A program made the translations under genes and the position numbers. A DNA stretch of 58,356 nucleotides, from NCBI GenBank assembly GCA_017472015.1, contig JAFURC010000008.1, positions 1 through 58,356 of the forward strand. Reading direction: 5' to 3'. This document shows, piece after piece, positions 42,496 through 51,584 of this stretch. The notes below the pieces were generated by a model that saw nothing but the letters and a program-made list of their open reading frames with translations, was not told the DNA's origin and did not search any database. Each line of letters begins with the position of its first letter. Position 1 is the first letter of the stretch. This DNA is from Bacilli bacterium. Lineage in GTDB: Bacteria; Bacillota_I; Bacilli_A; RF39; UBA660.

Positions 42496-43245
42496 ATGCA
42501 AGAAAATATACTATCTATTAGAAATTTAAAAAAAATTTATCATGATATAAATGGAGAAACTGTTGCTATTGATGATTTGAATTTAGATGTTAAAGATAAA
42601 GAAATATTAGCAATTGTAGGACCTTCTGGTTGTGGTAAATCAACTCTTTTATCAATTCTTGCTAATCTTGAAAAGGAAAGCGATGGTAGTATTCTTTTTA
42701 ATGGTCGGAAAAAAATTGGTTATATGCTTCAAAATGATTCTTTAATGCCTTGGAGAACGATATTTGAAAATAGTATAATTGGTCTTGAAATCAGTAATAG
42801 TTTAACTAAGGAAAACATAAGTAAAGTTCATGAATTACTTGACAAATATGGACTTTCGGATTTTAAAGATAAATATCCGAGTAATTTATCAGGCGGGATG
42901 AAACAAAGAGTTGCTTTAATTAGAACACTTGCAACTAATCCAGATATCTTACTTCTCGATGAACCTTATAGTGCTCTTGATTATCAAACGAGACTTGCTT
43001 TATCAAATGATTTATATAAAATTATTAAAGGTGAAGGTAAAACCGTTATTATGATAACTCATGATATTGCTGAATCGATTTCTCTAGCTAACCGAGTTGT
43101 TGTTTTAACTAAAAGACCATGTCAAGTAAAAACTATTTATGATATTAAACTTGAAAATCCAGGACTTCCTATTGATAATCGGAAAGATAAAATGTTTAGT
43201 CGATATTATGATATGATTTGGAGGGATTTAGATGTCCACATATAG
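42496..43245 (+). CDS. ABC transporter ATPase (nitrate/sulfonate/taurine family)
   Basis: 249 residues with Walker A GPSGCGKST, Q-loop YMLQNDSLMPWRT, signature LSGGMKQRVALIR, Walker B ILLLDEPYSALD and switch His in MITHDIAESI. The Q-loop WRT segment and C-terminus are typical of SsuB/TauB-like importers. It couples ATP hydrolysis to the permease that overlaps it by 14 bp. The binding protein is probably the one at 30.3 kb. Confidence 0.93.
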   Translation: MQENILSIRNLKKIYHDINGETVAIDDLNLDVKDKEILAIVGPSGCGKSTLLSILANLEKESDGSILFNGRKKIGYMLQNDSLMPWRTIFENSIIGLEISNSLTKENISKVHELLDKYGLSDFKDKYPSNLSGGMKQRVALIRTLATNPDILLLDEPYSALDYQTRLALSNDLYKIIKGEGKTVIMITHDIAESISLANRVVVLTKRPCQVKTIYDIKLENPGLPIDNRKDKMFSRYYDMIWRDLDVHI

Positions 43246-44020
43246 TTTAGAGCATATTAATTTTTTAAAGAAAATAAAAAGAGAAAAGTTTTTGGTTTAC
43301 TTAACTCAGGGATTAATAATTATTGTTTTCTTTCTTATTTGGGAAATTTTAAGTAGATTCAATATTATTAATACTTTCCTATTCTCATCTCCTAGTTATA
43401 TTATTAGTACCATTTCTAATTTAATAAGTACGAATAATTTTTTAAATCATATTTTAATAACTTTATATGAAATATTTATTAGTTGTTCTGTTTCAATTAT
43501 AATTGGCTTTTTAGTTGCAACTCTTCTTTGGTGGAATAAATTTTTAGCGCGTGTTATTGATCCATATTTAACAATTTTAAATTCACTTCCTAAAGTTGCT
43601 CTTGGACCTTTAATTATTATTTGGGTTGGGGCTAGTATGAATTCAATTATTGTTATGAGTTTGATGATTTCTTTGTTTATAACGATTATTAATTTATATA
43701 CTTTCTTTAAAAATACGGATAATAATTATATTACGCTTTTAAAAAGTATGAAGGCAAGTAAAAGACAAATTTATAAAAAAGTTATCATTATGGCTAATTT
43801 AAAAAATATTTTAAGTGTTGTAAAAATAAATGTTAGTATGAATTTAATTGGAGTTATTATGGGAGAACTTTTAGTATCTAAAGAAGGTATTGGTTATTTA
43901 ATTATGTATGGTTCTCAAGTATTTAATATTAATTTAGTTATGACTTCCGTATTTATTTTAGCAATTATTTCAAGTTTACTTTATTATTTAATTGAATATT
44001 TTGAAAAAAAGGTTTATTAG
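43232..44020 (+). CDS. ABC transporter permease (SsuC/TauC-like)
   Basis: 262 residues, six predicted membrane helices, with the EAA-type cytoplasmic loop around LLKSMKASKRQIYKKVIIMA, and NSLPKVALGPLIIIWVG, characteristic of the nitrate/sulfonate family. Starts inside the ATPase gene. Substrate not readable; thiamine-precursor, sulfonate or purine-like ligands are all known for the family. Confidence 0.92.
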   Translation: MSTYSLEHINFLKKIKREKFLVYLTQGLIIIVFFLIWEILSRFNIINTFLFSSPSYIISTISNLISTNNFLNHILITLYEIFISCSVSIIIGFLVATLLWWNKFLARVIDPYLTILNSLPKVALGPLIIIWVGASMNSIIVMSLMISLFITIINLYTFFKNTDNNYITLLKSMKASKRQIYKKVIIMANLKNILSVVKINVSMNLIGVIMGELLVSKEGIGYLIMYGSQVFNINLVMTSVFILAIISSLLYYLIEYFEKKVY

Positions 44021-44036
44021 GTCTTAATAAATCTTT

Positions 44037-44687
44037 TTAACTAACACGGTAATGACCGATTATATCATTATGTTTTTCTAAGATATCTTCTTCATAAGAT
44101 ATTTGATAGGGATTAGCATGATGAATTACATAAGGAATACCTTTTTTATTTCTTTTATCTGATATTATTCCTATGTGACTTTTAAAAACTACTATGTCTC
44201 CTCCTTGCCAAGCATCTATTTTAAAAATATCCGTTGTAAGAGAAATAGCATTGTATTTAAAATAGATATTTAAATTTCTAACTCTTCGAAAATCAATATT
44301 TTTATCAATTACTTTGATATCATATAATTCTCTATTTTCTTTTATATGATTATAAACAAGTTCCATTAAATCATAACCAGCATCTTTTAAACTAAAAGCT
44401 ACAACATCAGTGCATACTCCAAAGTTATCATTTGGGTAACCTGTACTATAATATTTACTTTTATATTTTGGTTTAGTTTTAATATATTCTCTTGTGTTAT
44501 TTAAAATATCTGTTTGATCATCAATTAAATCATTATCTTTATCGATTTTGCTAACATGAGTTTCTATATTAAAATCAGAATTAGTATACTTTTTATGAGG
44601 AATAATATTAAATTCATAAAGAACATAGAAAACCATTAAAAGAATTATGATTATTAAACTTAAAATAAATATTTTTTTCTTTTTCAT
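44037..44687 (-). CDS. DUF1287 secreted NlpC-like protein
   Basis: 216 residues, N-terminal membrane anchor (5-25). The DUF1287 core has GVCTDVVAFSLKDAGYDL (candidate catalytic Cys), a central WQGGDIVVFKSHIGIISDKR (candidate His) and HHANPY near the end. The fold resembles papain-like NlpC/P60 peptidases, so a cell-wall peptidase or amidase is possible. First or last members of this envelope gene group follow closely (9 bp). Confidence 0.85.
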   Translation of the reverse strand: MKKKKIFILSLIIIILLMVFYVLYEFNIIPHKKYTNSDFNIETHVSKIDKDNDLIDDQTDILNNTREYIKTKPKYKSKYYSTGYPNDNFGVCTDVVAFSLKDAGYDLMELVYNHIKENRELYDIKVIDKNIDFRRVRNLNIYFKYNAISLTTDIFKIDAWQGGDIVVFKSHIGIISDKRNKKGIPYVIHHANPYQISYEEDILEKHNDIIGHYRVS

Positions 44688-44696
44688 ATAATCCTG

Positions 44697-44912
44697 TTAT
44701 TTATTTTTAGTTTCTTTTAATTTTTTTATTTTTTCTAAATCTTCTAGATAATTTTCAACATAACCACATTTAGGACAAACAGCACATTTAATTTTACCTA
44801 AAGAAGTTTTAAAAATTCCTTTTTCTCTTACATCAATTCCATAACCACCATTTGAAACCATTATTTCTAAATTTTCAAGCATTTCACTTTCACATCTTAA
44901 ACATTTTCGCAT
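44697..44912 (-). CDS. Small zinc-ribbon protein
   Basis: 71 residues with two cysteine knuckles (MRKCLRCESEML and CAVCPKCGYVENYLEDLEKI), the layout of a zinc ribbon, and a charged helix at the C-terminus. Probably binds zinc; partner unknown. 18 bp downstream of the SanA-like gene. Confidence 0.8.
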   Translation of the reverse strand: MRKCLRCESEMLENLEIMVSNGGYGIDVREKGIFKTSLGKIKCAVCPKCGYVENYLEDLEKIKKLKETKNK

Positions 44913-44930
44913 ATTATACTCCTTTTAATT

Positions 44931-45590
44931 TCATTTATCATTTGTCAGATCACCATTACCACTAATTGGAATTTTTTCTCCTAAATAAGTTGGATTTGGT
45001 TTAAATATTGTTTTTACAAAATCCTTATTTCTGGCTAAAATTTCTCTTATATCCCTGTAAGTTTGACCAGCATATTTTCTTGGATCTGAATTAACTCCGT
45101 ATGATTCTAAACCTAGTCTATTAGCAATATATAAGGCTCTATATAAATGATATTCTTGAGTTACAATCAAAACTTTTTTAGCACCAAATATTTCTTTAGC
45201 CCGAAAAATACTTTCATAAGTTGAAAAACCAGCATGATCCATAAAGATATCTCTAGAATTCACTCCTTCATTAATTGCATATTCTTTCATGATATTAACT
45301 TCATCATAATCTTTTTTTCCATGATCTCCTGTCATGATAATTTTATTACTAACACCTTTTTTATATAAATTAACTCCTTCAAGTATCCTATCTTCTAACA
45401 TCGGACTTGGTCTATCTCCCCAAACTCCGGCTCCTAGAACTATTATACAATCAATATTATTTAAAGAAGAATAGTCATTGTTTTTAATAATTTGATCTTT
45501 TGTATCAAAAATTACATAATAATTTATTCCTAAAACCATTAAAGTTAAAATAACTATTATTAATATAATATATTTTACTATTTTTTTCAT
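44931..45590 (-). CDS. SanA/YdcF-family (DUF218) envelope protein
   Basis: 219 residues: one N-terminal membrane helix (5-25) then the DUF218 domain with DCIIVLGAGVWGDRPSPMLE, IMTGDHGKKDYDE and VTQEYHLYRALYIA. Family members act in cell-envelope barrier function (SanA affects vancomycin sensitivity in E. coli); the reaction is not defined. Confidence 0.88.
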   Translation of the reverse strand: MKKIVKYIILIIVILTLMVLGINYYVIFDTKDQIIKNNDYSSLNNIDCIIVLGAGVWGDRPSPMLEDRILEGVNLYKKGVSNKIIMTGDHGKKDYDEVNIMKEYAINEGVNSRDIFMDHAGFSTYESIFRAKEIFGAKKVLIVTQEYHLYRALYIANRLGLESYGVNSDPRKYAGQTYRDIREILARNKDFVKTIFKPNPTYLGEKIPISGNGDLTNDK

Positions 45591-45641
45591 AAATTCACCC
45601 GTTAAAACTTATATAAACTATTATAACATAAAAAACAAATC

Positions 45642-46472
45642 TTAACGATCTGTTTTATTTTCTTTTTTATAATTAAAAATACTTTGAATTCCTTTAGCAA
45701 TAGAGTATATAATTAAAGAACCAATTACTATAGCAACAATATAAATGATTAAGTAAATTAAATAAGGAACATTTTGTTGAATTATATTAAATACTGGTAA
45801 AGTACTTATAAAATATGGACTAATATAAAACATATTAAAAGTTTCTCCATTTAAGATACCACTTTGATAAATCATTATATTTAAAAACAATGCAACCCCT
45901 AGAAATATTAAAAATACATAAATAGAGTTTTTTAAATTAGTCAGGTTTATCTCTACTTCTTTTGCTATTAATAAATAAACTGATAAAACTAAACTACCAC
46001 AATGTAAATACATAGTATGAATATTTATTAAGATATCCTCAGTAAAACAACTATCCGGCATGATAATTGTTGCTATACTTCCAAGAATAGTTGTAAATGC
46101 TAAATAAGATAGTAAAGATTTCCTTATTTTATTATCTTTTAAAAATAAACAAATTAAAGATACATAAATTGGAGTTGTACAAAGTTGAAAGGGAAAAGAA
46201 TACCAGGAATAATCAAATGTTAAAGTATTCGTTATTTGATTATAATCAATTGTCCAAATAATTTGTTTTAATATTTCTAAAATCAAAGAGATAAATCCAT
46301 ATAAAAATAAAATAATTTTTAATTCTTTTTCATTATGCTTATCTTTTCTTTTATATAAAACAACAATACTAATGATAGTTAAAAAAATCCAAAGAAAATG
46401 AAACCAACCAAAACTATTTGGAGTATCCATAGTCCCCTTTAAAAATAAAAGTAATTTATAAAATAAATTCAT
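45642..46472 (-). CDS. YwaF/TIGR02206-family membrane protein
   Basis: 276 residues, seven or more predicted membrane helices. FGWFHFLWIFLTIISI near the start, a central WYSFPFQLCTTPIYVSL and a later NIHTMYLHCGSLVLSVYLL fit the TIGR02206/YwaF integral membrane family (TP0381-like), which is related to TMEM164. Function unknown, possibly lipid-related. Confidence 0.78.
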   Translation of the reverse strand: MNLFYKLLLFLKGTMDTPNSFGWFHFLWIFLTIISIVVLYKRKDKHNEKELKIILFLYGFISLILEILKQIIWTIDYNQITNTLTFDYSWYSFPFQLCTTPIYVSLICLFLKDNKIRKSLLSYLAFTTILGSIATIIMPDSCFTEDILINIHTMYLHCGSLVLSVYLLIAKEVEINLTNLKNSIYVFLIFLGVALFLNIMIYQSGILNGETFNMFYISPYFISTLPVFNIIQQNVPYLIYLIIYIVAIVIGSLIIYSIAKGIQSIFNYKKENKTDR

Positions 46473-46493
46473 ACTACACCTACTACTTCTTTT

Positions 46494-47321
46494 TTAATCT
46501 ATTTTAAAGTCAACATTTATTGAATAATTTTTCTTATCTTCTTGAAAATATACTTTTTTAACTAATCGATATTCACCCTTTTCAAGACTTCCATATAACC
46601 ATTCCCAATTTACATTCATTTCTAATTGACTGTTGGAATCAACTGAATAACCAATTGCATTGAAAGCATAATTATCTATTATTGGTTTTAATTCAATCCA
46701 TTTATTATTTTCATTTTTTAGAATTTGAAATTCTTCTCCATAAACATTATCTTTACCACTTAAATCAGTAATTACTATAGTAGCACCTGTTTTTGTTAAA
46801 GTTCCTTCTTTAATAATCATTGATATTTTATCTAACTTATCTTCTTCATTAGGATATTTTAGATAATCGATATTAAATTTATCTAAATCATTTATAGTTA
46901 TATGATTATTTTTTAAAGCATCAATGATATTTTCTTTTGGTTTATCCTTATAATCTACTATAATATACTTACTTTTTATACAACTTAAATAATAAGTATA
47001 ATCACTATCTTTATATATTTCCTCTAAGGCTTCAGCACATGCAAAATCTTTAATATTTTTACTAATATCAATTATTTCATAATCTGCATCAATTGAACAT
47101 GAATAACTAAATCCTTTTAAAACAGTATCTTTTTTATTATTTTTACAGTGATATGTGTCAACAAGTAATCCATAATCAATAAAAGTTAAATTTCCTTCAT
47201 TTGGAATTCTAATTCTAATAATCGGAGAATTATTAAATATTAAAGCCTGAATAGTATCAAGAAATATAACAAGAATAATAAATCCTAAAACTATAAATAT
47301 CTTTTTTAAATACTTTTTCAT
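46494..47321 (-). CDS. Membrane-anchored protein with bacterial Ig-like domain (Big_14-like)
   Basis: 275 residues. N-terminal signal-anchor (8-28), a middle region with four cysteines (for example CKNNKKD and SCSIDA), and a C-terminal immunoglobulin-like domain: TLTKTGATIVITDLSGKDNV, WIELKPI and VNWEWLYGSLEKGEYRLVKK. That C-terminal layout is found on antibiotic-sensor and wall-associated proteins. Neighbours are all envelope genes. Confidence 0.75.
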   Translation of the reverse strand: MKKYLKKIFIVLGFIILVIFLDTIQALIFNNSPIIRIRIPNEGNLTFIDYGLLVDTYHCKNNKKDTVLKGFSYSCSIDADYEIIDISKNIKDFACAEALEEIYKDSDYTYYLSCIKSKYIIVDYKDKPKENIIDALKNNHITINDLDKFNIDYLKYPNEEDKLDKISMIIKEGTLTKTGATIVITDLSGKDNVYGEEFQILKNENNKWIELKPIIDNYAFNAIGYSVDSNSQLEMNVNWEWLYGSLEKGEYRLVKKVYFQEDKKNYSINVDFKID

Positions 47322-47331
47322 ATAACCTCTT

Positions 47332-47667
47332 TTATTTCTTTAATTTTTTATCTTTATTTAAATAAATAATTACTCCAGAAACTAAAATTACATTTGCTAA
47401 AGATACAATAATATCTCTTTTATAATAAACATTTTGAGTTTTTTTATCTAAATTATATATAGTATAATTATTTTTACAATCTGCTTCTGTTTGATATTCA
47501 AAATCACAGGTTACTAAACGATATTCTTCGTAAGTATATTGATAATCTTTAATTAAAATATTTGTTAAATTCGATACATTAACAACAATTGCTACAATTA
47601 TCCAAATAATTAAAATTGCATTTAAAGTAGATAATACGATTCCTTTATCTTTTGAAAATAAATTCAT
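47332..47667 (-). CDS. Two-helix membrane protein of unknown function
   Basis: 111 residues with membrane helices at about 14-38 and 86-104 and an extracellular loop holding a Cys pair (TCDFEYQTEADCKNN). No family recognised. It lies 10 bp before the Big-domain gene, so the two are probably one transcript. Confidence 0.65.
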   Translation of the reverse strand: MNLFSKDKGIVLSTLNAILIIWIIVAIVVNVSNLTNILIKDYQYTYEEYRLVTCDFEYQTEADCKNNYTIYNLDKKTQNVYYKRDIIVSLANVILVSGVIIYLNKDKKLKK

Positions 47668-47709
47668 TTGACACCTCCTTCCAATAAAATAATTAACTAT
47701 AAATATTAA

Positions 47710-48066
47710 TTATTCTTTTTCTAAATTAATACTAGAATATGCACCTAAATCATATACTGTATATCCTAATTTTTCTAAAGTATCAAAAGCTATTTTACTA
47801 CGTCTTCCACTTTGACAATAAACAAGAATTGTTTTTTCTTTATCAAATTCTATTGTTTCATTTATTTCATCATATGGGATATTTAAAGAATCTTTTATAT
47901 GACCAGTTTCATATTCTTCTTTAGTTCTTACATCAAGAATTAAGTAATTACCTTGATTTATTATTTCGATTATTTCTTCGTGTGTTAAATTTAAATCTTT
48001 TGTTTCTAAATTATTACAACCACAAATGATTAAAGTTAAAATTAAAATAATTAAAATATTTTTCAT
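47710..48066 (-). CDS. Rhodanese-like lipoprotein
   Basis: 118 residues. A signal peptide with lipobox LIICGC makes a lipid-attached Cys; the rhodanese domain has VRTKEEYETGHIKDSLNIPY and the catalytic CQSGRRS loop. It would handle sulfane sulfur on the outer face of the membrane. Monocistronic or first of the following small membrane genes. Confidence 0.88.
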   Translation of the reverse strand: MKNILIILILTLIICGCNNLETKDLNLTHEEIIEIINQGNYLILDVRTKEEYETGHIKDSLNIPYDEINETIEFDKEKTILVYCQSGRRSKIAFDTLEKLGYTVYDLGAYSSINLEKE

Positions 48067-48130
48067 ATTGCTCCTATTTATATATCCTTTTTTAATATTA
48101 TTTAGTATGTTATTGAATTTAAACCTTATA

Positions 48131-48181
48131 TTTTGTACGATGCAGCGTACTTTTTTCTTTTTTTTAGTATTTTTGTACGAT
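48131..48181. repeat. Repeated TTTTGTACGAT motif upstream of the rhodanese gene
   Basis: Two exact 11-bp copies (48131-48141, 48171-48181) lie exactly 40 bp apart; the first overlaps the imperfect palindrome GTACGATGCAGCGTAC. Forty bp is close to four helical turns, as for cooperative regulator sites. Regulator unknown. Confidence 0.45.
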
Positions 48182-48209
48182 ACTTCTATTTATATAACTA
48201 TAGTATAAC

Positions 48210-48255
48210 ATAAAAAAGAAAAGAATGAATAAAGTTTTATCATGTTCATTCATTC
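48210..48255 (-). terminator. Terminator of the Rpn-like gene
   Basis: GAATGAAT (48223-48230) pairs with ATTCATTC (48248-48255), and a T-rich run follows on the minus strand. Confidence 0.65.
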
Positions 48256-48288
48256 AAAAAATATTTTCATATAGATTCAACAGGTACC

Positions 48289-49284
48289 TTATTTATTGGA
48301 ATTATTAGTAAATTCATCAATAATTGTTTCAACTTCTTCTAAAGTTAAATTAGTACAATTAGCAATTGTTTCAATGGGTAGATTATTTTTAACCATGTTA
48401 AATATTACTTCTTTTTTTTCTTCAAGTTTACCAGCAAGTTTACCCTTAAGTTCTGCTTCTTGTTTTAGTTTAGTTTTCATTTCTTCACTTATTCTTTCAA
48501 CAGCATCTTTCATAACTGCCGCGTTCATTTTTTTTCTTTCTTCTTCTAAATCATAGTATTTTGTTACTAATTCATCATCAACATTTAAATCCATAACAAT
48601 CCTTTCCAACTGCTCCTTAATATCTTTATCCATTTTAATACTTTCGACTAAATGTTCAAATTTCTTTTTATCAGTTTCAAGCATTAAAGCTGATAATCCA
48701 AATAGAATAGGAGAAATTTCTTTGTATTTCTTATATTCATTACTATACCATAATTCTGCCATTTTTTTAATATTTAAATGAACAATTTTGCTTTTTTCAG
48801 TTAAAATATAACCTCTTTGATTACGATAAACGAATTCATCAATTAATTCTTCACCAATTTTATCAACATAATCAAGATTAAAATTATATTGAATAGTAGT
48901 TGTTAAATTCTCATATTCATTTTTTCTTTTTAAACCACTTCCAAAAAGATTAGAATGAAAATAAACGTTTCGATCAATAATAGATGATTCTAAATAATCA
49001 GTTCTATTCATTTCAATATTAATTTTTAAAGGTTCACTCGTATCAACTAAAAAGACTATATCTTTTTCAGAATTTTTTTCACTTACCATCTTTTTAATAT
49101 GGCTAGTTGATTTAAATTTTATTTTTCCCTTAACTCTTTCATAAGGAATTTTAAGAAGTAAACTAACTAGATATGCTGTTATATCTGCATTTTCCTCTCT
49201 TCCAAATACAATTTTAAATAGATCGTCGAAAACGATTGGCACAATTGAATTTGGATCTGTTTCTAATTTGTTTCTTGTTTTCAT
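48289..49284 (-). CDS. Rpn/PD-(D/E)XK nuclease-family putative transposase
   Basis: 331 residues. The N-terminus VFDDLFKIVFGREENADITA and the KDIVFLVD then INIEMNR segments match the Rpn-like PF12784 nuclease fold (catalytic Asp, Glu). The C-terminal 100 residues form a charged coiled coil and a helix-turn-helix-like tail (LPIETIANCTNLTLEEVETI). These proteins promote recA-independent recombination. No terminal repeats flank the gene, so it is not part of a visible insertion sequence. Confidence 0.85.
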   Translation of the reverse strand: MKTRNKLETDPNSIVPIVFDDLFKIVFGREENADITAYLVSLLLKIPYERVKGKIKFKSTSHIKKMVSEKNSEKDIVFLVDTSEPLKINIEMNRTDYLESSIIDRNVYFHSNLFGSGLKRKNEYENLTTTIQYNFNLDYVDKIGEELIDEFVYRNQRGYILTEKSKIVHLNIKKMAELWYSNEYKKYKEISPILFGLSALMLETDKKKFEHLVESIKMDKDIKEQLERIVMDLNVDDELVTKYYDLEEERKKMNAAVMKDAVERISEEMKTKLKQEAELKGKLAGKLEEKKEVIFNMVKNNLPIETIANCTNLTLEEVETIIDEFTNNSNK

Positions 49285-49640
49285 AATATATTTTTACCTC
49301 CATACGAAAGATAATTAAATTAATAATTCACCTCCATTCTCTTAATTATCTCTCTAATATAATATAAACGTTTTTTTTAGCCGTTTTGACTAAAAGATGA
49401 AAAAATTTTTTTCCTTATTTTATAAGGATCTACAAAGGTCTAAAGGTGAAATTTGTTCACCTTTTTAAAATTCGATTAAAAAAATTGAATTTCATTACAT
49501 TAATTTATCTTAAAATAAATTACTAATGAGTAATTTTGAATAATCAAATAATATATATTTAAATTCAAATTCTATATGATTCCTTACGCAATATATTTAT
49601 TTTAGAAAACTTTTAAAAGCAAAAAAAAGAATAATTAACA
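49285..49640. other. Gene-free region with hairpins upstream of the Rpn-like gene
   Basis: No gene. Near the Rpn start, AGATAATTAA (49309-49318) and TTAATTATCT (49342-49351) form a hairpin around a GGAGGTG. A second hairpin AAAGGTGAA/TTCACCTTT (near 49443-49465) is followed by T on the plus strand. The rest is AT-rich. Confidence 0.55.
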
Positions 49641-49862
49641 TTACTCTTTATCTAAAATTTCTAAACTTAAAGTTAGAATGTCGCTATAAGTAAATGATTT
49701 AATTCGTTCATTTTCTCCAAGAGTTTTAATGGTAAAAATAAAATTATAAGTATTTTCTATGCAACCAGTGAATTCTTCTATTTGATTTCTAGCCCCGTTA
49801 AACCGAAAATGAAGTGGTTTTCCGATTTCTTGACTCAATTCATTTTTAATCTTTGATATCAT
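49641..49862 (-). CDS. veg: Veg protein
   Basis: 73 residues, the usual size for Veg. ELSQEIGKPLHFRFNGARNQ and TGCIENTYNFIFTIK match the family, an SH3-like fold. In Bacillus it influences biofilm formation through matrix genes, which is interesting beside a TasA-like locus. It overlaps yabG by 4 bp (ATGA). Confidence 0.9.
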   Translation of the reverse strand: MISKIKNELSQEIGKPLHFRFNGARNQIEEFTGCIENTYNFIFTIKTLGENERIKSFTYSDILTLSLEILDKE

Positions 49863-50635
49863 CTTGGATACCCCGTGTACATTGTTCCATTCGTGATAAT
49901 TCCTCCGATTCCTTTTGGACCATATTTAGTTTTTTCAAGAATTCCTATTAAATCAATGGTTTTATTTTTGTCACTTAAAGCAACACTTGAAGCAATTATC
50001 GCGGGATCTAGTGCATGAATATTGATTCTTTTTGGACTACTAGCAAAATTAGCACCTGCTCTTATTAGTTCTTCGTAATTAGATTGACAAGCCCCAGCAA
50101 TAATAATTAATTTATCATGAGTATGAATTTTTCTAGCTTCTTTAACAGCTTTTATAAAATTTAAAGTATTTTTATAATTATTATTATCATTTTCATTTCC
50201 AAGTTTTTTATAGTAAGCATCATGCCCAGTTATAACTAAAATATCTGGATTATATTCTTCTAAAAGATTTTTAATCTTTGAACTTATTTCTTCTTCTTTA
50301 ATTTTAACTCCCACGGCTTTTACATGAACTTTTTTATAAAAATCCATACATCTTTCAAGATATTCTTCATCTCCATCTATATGAACAACTTTACCAGGTA
50401 AATAAAAAAATTCATTTCGATTTAAATTAATTTGAAACCTATCTAAAAATACTTTATCATCATTAAAATCTTTATTAACTTCAACTTTTTTTAAATCATT
50501 AATATCACTATCGGCAAATAATCTAATATTAATTCCTTTTAAAATAGCAATTCCAGAATCAATATCAATTATTTTAAAAACTGTATCATTATTATATGAA
50601 TTACGAGTTACCAAGTCCCCTATATTAAAAGGCAT
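49859..50635 (-). CDS. yabG: Sporulation protease YabG
   Basis: 258 residues. YabG signatures: FNIGDLVTRNSYNNDTVFKI at the start, PDILVITGHDAYYKK, IIAGACQSNYEELIRAGANF and PKGIGGIITNGTMYTGYP. YabG is a cysteine protease that modifies coat and SASP-processing proteins during sporulation. The order ksgA-yabG-veg is that of Bacillus. Stop is TGA, showing the standard code. Confidence 0.94.
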   Translation of the reverse strand: MPFNIGDLVTRNSYNNDTVFKIIDIDSGIAILKGINIRLFADSDINDLKKVEVNKDFNDDKVFLDRFQINLNRNEFFYLPGKVVHIDGDEEYLERCMDFYKKVHVKAVGVKIKEEEISSKIKNLLEEYNPDILVITGHDAYYKKLGNENDNNNYKNTLNFIKAVKEARKIHTHDKLIIIAGACQSNYEELIRAGANFASSPKRINIHALDPAIIASSVALSDKNKTIDLIGILEKTKYGPKGIGGIITNGTMYTGYPR

Positions 50636-50669
50636 ATAATCATCTCCAAGTAATTATATGCCATATATT

Positions 50670-51461
50670 TTAATTTAGACTATTAGATATAGAAACAAAT
50701 ACTTCCATTGGTATTTCTTCGGCTCTTGTTGTAAGGGTGAAGTTATGTTCTTTTAATACTTTTTCTATTTTTTCTAAATCATAGTTTTTTAAATTATTTT
50801 TTAAAGTCTTTCGTTTAAATTTAAAAGAATCTCGAAGTAATTTATCAAAGTGTTTAGGATTCTTTAAGGGAAGTAAATTCTCTTTTTTTACTAAAGAAAT
50901 AACAATACTATCAACATTGGGTTTTGGTATAAAACAATTTCTTGAGACAATAAATTCTTTTTTTAAATCAAAATAATAATTTAAATAAGCTGTAAGTGAA
51001 TTATATTCTTTAGTACCTGGTTTAGCATTAAATCTTTCCCCTACTTCTTTTTGAATCATAATAGTTAATTGTTTAAAAGGTAAATTTGAATCTATTACTT
51101 TTTGAATAATAGGAGTTGTTATATAATAAGGTAAATTAGCAACTAAATATAAATTATCATATTCATATTTCTCAATATCACTTCTAATATCTCGTTTTAA
51201 AAAGTCATCAAATATAATATCAATATTTTTATATTCTACTAAGTTTTTATCTAAAATCATTTCAAGCCTTGTATCTATTTCATAACATAAAACTTGGTTT
51301 GATACTTTTGCTATTTCTTTGGTTAAATTACCACTTCCAGGTCCTACTTCAATAGTTAAGGAGTTATCTTTAATATTTGCTGACTTAACAATATTTGTTA
51401 AAACATTTATATCTTGTAAAAAGTTTTGACCAAGTGATTTTTTATAATTAAAATTATCCAT
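50670..51461 (-). CDS. rsmA: 16S rRNA dimethyladenosine transferase KsgA/RsmA
   Basis: 263 residues from ATG at 51461, which follows AAAGGAAT; an upstream TTG is not needed. It dimethylates A1518/A1519 in 16S rRNA. Motifs: KKSLGQNFLQD, IEVGPGSGNLTKEIA (SAM site), LVANLPYYITTPI (catalytic NLPY) and PKPNVDSIV. Normal length. 34 bp before yabG. Confidence 0.96.
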   Translation of the reverse strand: MDNFNYKKSLGQNFLQDINVLTNIVKSANIKDNSLTIEVGPGSGNLTKEIAKVSNQVLCYEIDTRLEMILDKNLVEYKNIDIIFDDFLKRDIRSDIEKYEYDNLYLVANLPYYITTPIIQKVIDSNLPFKQLTIMIQKEVGERFNAKPGTKEYNSLTAYLNYYFDLKKEFIVSRNCFIPKPNVDSIVISLVKKENLLPLKNPKHFDKLLRDSFKFKRKTLKNNLKNYDLEKIEKVLKEHNFTLTTRAEEIPMEVFVSISNSLN

Positions 51462-51584
51462 ACATATTCCTTTCAAAAATTAATTTATTATATTATAGCA
51501 TATTTATTAATTAAAAATATATTAATTAAAGACAAATAGATTATTTTTTAGACATTTAATTAATATATTATAATAAAGGTGACT

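Noticed and set aside
48289-49284. Complete insertion sequence around the Rpn-like transposase
   Set aside because: No terminal inverted repeats or target duplications flank the gene.
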